Assembly (NCBI GenBank): GCA_017433295.1
Contig: JAFRHL010000006.1
Span: 1-64,000 of the forward strand
Direction of reading: 5' to 3'
Length of the DNA stretch: 64,000 nucleotides
Source of the DNA: Eubacterium sp.
GTDB lineage: Bacteria > Bacillota > Clostridia > Lachnospirales > Lachnospiraceae
Every line of letters begins with the position of its first letter. Within the stretch, counting starts at the first letter, position 1. The notes under the pieces were generated by a model, which searched no databases, was not told the origin of the DNA, and worked only from the letters and a program-made list of their open reading frames with translations. Positions 61,961 to 64,000 of this stretch are shown here, piece by piece. The translations under genes and the position numbers were made by a program.

Positions 61961-63382
61961 GTGAGCAGAAGTAAAGTGACGAAACTGGCCTTTGCCATTG
62001 TATTTATATGTTTTCTCCTTTCAACCTTTGTATCCATGTGGTCCCTGGATCACATGGTACGCCATAATATGAATGAAATGAATAAGATGATGGCTGCCCG
62101 TATCTATGAACAGATCAGCCAGGAGCTGTCGGAACCGCTGCTTTTTTCCAGGACCATGTCCAGTGACAGCTTTCTTGCCAAGGCCATTGAGCAGGAAGGA
62201 TCCTTAACAGAAGAGGAAGCATCCCATATGATGGGGGAGTTCCTTACAGACATGAGGGAAGGCCTGGGATGCGAGAAGGCCTTCGTGGTTTCGGCTGATT
62301 CCCTCCGCTATTATTCTGATAAAGGTCTGGAGAAGGTGGTAGATCCTGACACGGTCGAATATGATAAGTGGTATACGGAGTTTCTGGACCGGAACCGGGA
62401 GTATTATCTTGATGTGGATGTGGATGAACTGAATCGTGATATCTGGACGGTTTTTGCCAACTGCCGGATGGAGAGGGAAGGAAAGCTGCTGGGTGTGTGC
62501 GGTGTCGGAGTTCATATGACCCGGACCCAGGATCTGATCCGTGCCCTGGAGAAAGAATATCAGGTTAAGATTAATCTGATCGATTCAAATGGACTGATCC
62601 AGCTTGATACGGACGAGGGTAATATTGAGAAGGCCTATCTTAAGGATCTGGAGCTGGGCGGCAGCGATAATTCGGATTATATCTGTTCAAAAACCGGCAG
62701 GGGGCAGTATGTCGTAACTAAGTATATCAAGGACCTGGACTGGTATCTGGTGGTTCAAAACAGCGGTGACAATGGGAAGTGGCAGTTTATCAATGTAATC
62801 GTTTTAAATCTGGCTCTCTTTTTCTTTGTCCTGGCAATTCTCATCTTTGCCATCAGAATTATTGCCATGCGGACCATAACCTTGTCGGAGGCTTCTTTTA
62901 AAGACCAGTCTACCCGTCTTCTCAACAGAAGAGCCTTTGAGGAGGAAAAGGCCAGGTTAATGAATAACATGACCCTGGGAGAGGATTTTATCTATGTGAC
63001 CGCGGATGTCAACGGTTTAAAGACAGTTAATGATACTCTGGGACATGCGGCCGGAGATGAACTGATTCAGGGTGCAGCCGCCTGTCTTAAAAAATGTTTC
63101 GGTAAATATGGAAAAATATACCGGATAGGAGGGGATGAATTCGCCCTCATACTGTCTCTGCCGGAAAAAAGGATAGAAGGCCTGAAAAAGGAATTTGAAA
63201 CTGTTATGACAGCCTGGTCCGGTGAGAAAGTAAAGGACCTTTCCGTATCCCTGGGATATGCATCTGCCAGAGAGTTTCCTTCGGAAAATCTGGCGGAATT
63301 AAGCAGGATCTCCGATGAGCGGATGTATGAGGCCAAAGCGGAATATTACCGGGTTTCCGGTAAGGACAGAAGAAAACAGTAA
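61961..63382 (+). CDS. Membrane-anchored GGDEF diguanylate cyclase with Cache sensor
   Basis: GTG 61961 with GGAAAGGAAG upstream gives 473 residues. Helices at about 10-30 and 280-305 flank an extracytoplasmic double-Cache-like sensor (FVVSADSLRYYSDKG, NRDIWTVFANCRME, GVCGVGVHMTRTQDLI). The C-terminal GGDEF domain has the intact motif YRIGGDEFALIL at residue 390 and DQSTRLLNRRAFEEE, so it should make c-di-GMP. The ligand of the sensor is unknown. Followed by a shared terminator. Confidence 0.93.
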   Translation: MSRSKVTKLAFAIVFICFLLSTFVSMWSLDHMVRHNMNEMNKMMAARIYEQISQELSEPLLFSRTMSSDSFLAKAIEQEGSLTEEEASHMMGEFLTDMREGLGCEKAFVVSADSLRYYSDKGLEKVVDPDTVEYDKWYTEFLDRNREYYLDVDVDELNRDIWTVFANCRMEREGKLLGVCGVGVHMTRTQDLIRALEKEYQVKINLIDSNGLIQLDTDEGNIEKAYLKDLELGGSDNSDYICSKTGRGQYVVTKYIKDLDWYLVVQNSGDNGKWQFINVIVLNLALFFFVLAILIFAIRIIAMRTITLSEASFKDQSTRLLNRRAFEEEKARLMNNMTLGEDFIYVTADVNGLKTVNDTLGHAAGDELIQGAAACLKKCFGKYGKIYRIGGDEFALILSLPEKRIEGLKKEFETVMTAWSGEKVKDLSVSLGYASAREFPSENLAELSRISDERMYEAKAEYYRVSGKDRRKQ

Positions 63383-63400
63383 GAAGAAAGATAATAAGGA

Positions 63401-63438
63401 AAACAGCCGGAACCATCATAACGGTTCCGGCTGTTTGA
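63401..63438. terminator. Bidirectional terminator
   Basis: AAACAGCCGGAACC (63401-63414) and GGTTCCGGCTGTTT (63423-63436) form a perfect 14-bp stem with T-tracts on both strands, serving the GGDEF gene and the minus-strand peptide gene. Confidence 0.9.
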
Positions 63439-63454
63439 GTCTGTGACAGCTTTC

Positions 63455-63709
63455 TTATTTAATCAAATTGCTTGCGATCCAGTACTCCCCGACAGCACCG
63501 GGAAGTTTTACCTGCTGCCAGGTAATATTGCCATCATCAACGGATATGCCTGTGGGATATACTTCTGTACCACCCGGGATCTCCTGAAGTACCTCCGAAT
63601 TAATATCTGGTTCCATCCTGCAATTCACATACCCATTACCTTTAACGGTAGCATATCCTCCCACTACCTGATTCAGTTCTTCGAGGTTTATCTTTTTTAC
63701 TTCTGCCAT
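63455..63709 (-). CDS. Double-glycine leader peptide carrying an SH3-like domain
   Basis: An 84-residue peptide with a bacteriocin/ComC-type leader: AEVKKINLEELNQVVGG, ending at the Gly-Gly of residues 17-18. The rest (about 66 residues) reads like a bacterial SH3 domain: GYVNCRMEPDINSEVLQEI, GGTEVYPTG, TWQQVKLPG and EYWIASNLIK. Leaders of this kind are cut and exported by peptidase-containing ABC transporters, which are not in the window. A very strong AAAGGAGG lies upstream. It has its own regulated-looking promoter and a terminator. Toxin, adhesin or signal are all possible; no function is claimed. Confidence 0.8.
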   Translation of the reverse strand: MAEVKKINLEELNQVVGGYATVKGNGYVNCRMEPDINSEVLQEIPGGTEVYPTGISVDDGNITWQQVKLPGAVGEYWIASNLIK

Positions 63710-63763
63710 TTTATGTTCCTCCTTTATTTGCTCTTTTTTGCTTGCTCTTTGTTTGTTGAGCTG

Positions 63764-63797
63764 AGTATATCACAGGGATTGTCACAGTAGTGTCACA
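63764..63797 (-). promoter_or_regulatory. Promoter with three direct repeats, for the SH3 leader peptide
   Basis: On the minus strand TGTGACA (63797-63791), TGTGACA (63786-63780) and TGTGATA (63774-63768) repeat with 11- and 12-bp periods; a TATACT -10 box is at 63769-63764 and overlaps the last copy. No good -35 exists, so an activator bound to the repeats is likely. Confidence 0.55.
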
Positions 63798-63996
63798 TAG
63801 CAGATTTTCTTTCTTAGATAATAACATGAATGTCCTGATTCATCAATGAAAATCCGGAAAGAGTATTTTTCTGACCAGAAATTATTCAATAGTTGTTGTG
63901 CCATTGATGCAAATATGATAATATTCTAATAATGACACATTTTTGACAATGATTTATAAATGCTGATACAGCAGTTACAGCCGAAAGGAGATGGTA

Positions 63997-64000
63997 ATGA
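63997..64000 (+). CDS. Start of a gene cut off by the right edge
   Basis: AAAGGAG at 63984-63990 is followed 6 bp later by ATG 63997, the last codon visible. Only the start is present, so no product can be named. The 63798-63983 stretch upstream is AT-rich with a TTGACA at 63943 but no clear -10. Confidence 0.3.

Overview
The window reads as a chromosomal segment of an anaerobic, Gram-positive Clostridia bacterium, most likely of the Lachnospiraceae type. Evidence is the strong AAGGAGG-type ribosome binding sites, the CdaA-CdaR pair, a T-box core before pheS, a pyruvate:ferredoxin oxidoreductase, an LtaS-type sulfatase and 6S RNA. Genes are densely packed and mostly on the + strand. I saw no rRNA, tRNA, CRISPR array, transposase or phage genes; mobile-type DNA is limited to short palindromic repeats.

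Layout. 1-10 kb: a metallo-hydrolase on the minus strand, then a catabolic-looking island of YdiB-type quinate/shikimate dehydrogenase, 3-dehydroquinate dehydratase, acyl-CoA dehydrogenase, class III CoA-transferase, a TctCBA tripartite transporter and a YdiN/YdiM-type MFS carrier. It recalls the E. coli ydiN-ydiB-aroD-ydiF-ydiO region and is the best candidate for a little-described system: anaerobic use of hydroaromatic acids through CoA thioesters. 10.5-17 kb: cupin, L,D-transpeptidase, HD protein, then tetrapyrrole genes (a cobyric acid synthase/corrinoid adenosyltransferase fusion, precorrin-2 dehydrogenase, GNAT, hemB). 17-21 kb: NfeD/SPFH membrane pair, a small two-TM protein framed by 27-bp palindromic repeats, LtaS-type sulfatase. 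21.5-26 kb: ornithine carbamoyltransferase, birA, coaX, dus, greA. 26-31 kb: two membrane proteins of unknown function, cdaA, cdaR, a TetR regulator and an rRNA methyltransferase. 31.5-35 kb: glpK, cation diffusion facilitator, metallo-hydrolase.

35-37.6 kb: the minus-strand preQ0 operon queD-queE-folE-queC behind a leader with an attenuator-like terminator. 38.4-45 kb: 6S RNA, YihY, DUF218 protein, pheST behind an unusually short T-box leader, and queA, which uses the product of the que branch. 45-48 kb: GGDEF protein, metallo-hydrolase, prepilin peptidase. 48-52 kb: nifJ. 52-55.7 kb: secreted fibronectin-like protein, a 110-bp palindromic element, an EAL protein and the wreck of a hybrid histidine kinase. 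55.8-61 kb: the livJHMGF branched-chain amino acid ABC transporter. 61-64 kb: a lipoprotein, a second GGDEF protein, and a minus-strand 84-residue double-glycine-leader SH3 peptide behind three TGTGA(C/T)A direct repeats.

Functional coupling visible: folE, queDEC and queA together form most of queuosine synthesis; hemB, the precorrin-2 dehydrogenase and the CobQ fusion feed siroheme/corrinoid synthesis; and the acyl-CoA dehydrogenase, MFS carrier, glpK and nifJ share a CGT/GCT-rich codon style that suggests high expression. All functions are assigned by reading the sequence and recalling family motifs; no database search was run.
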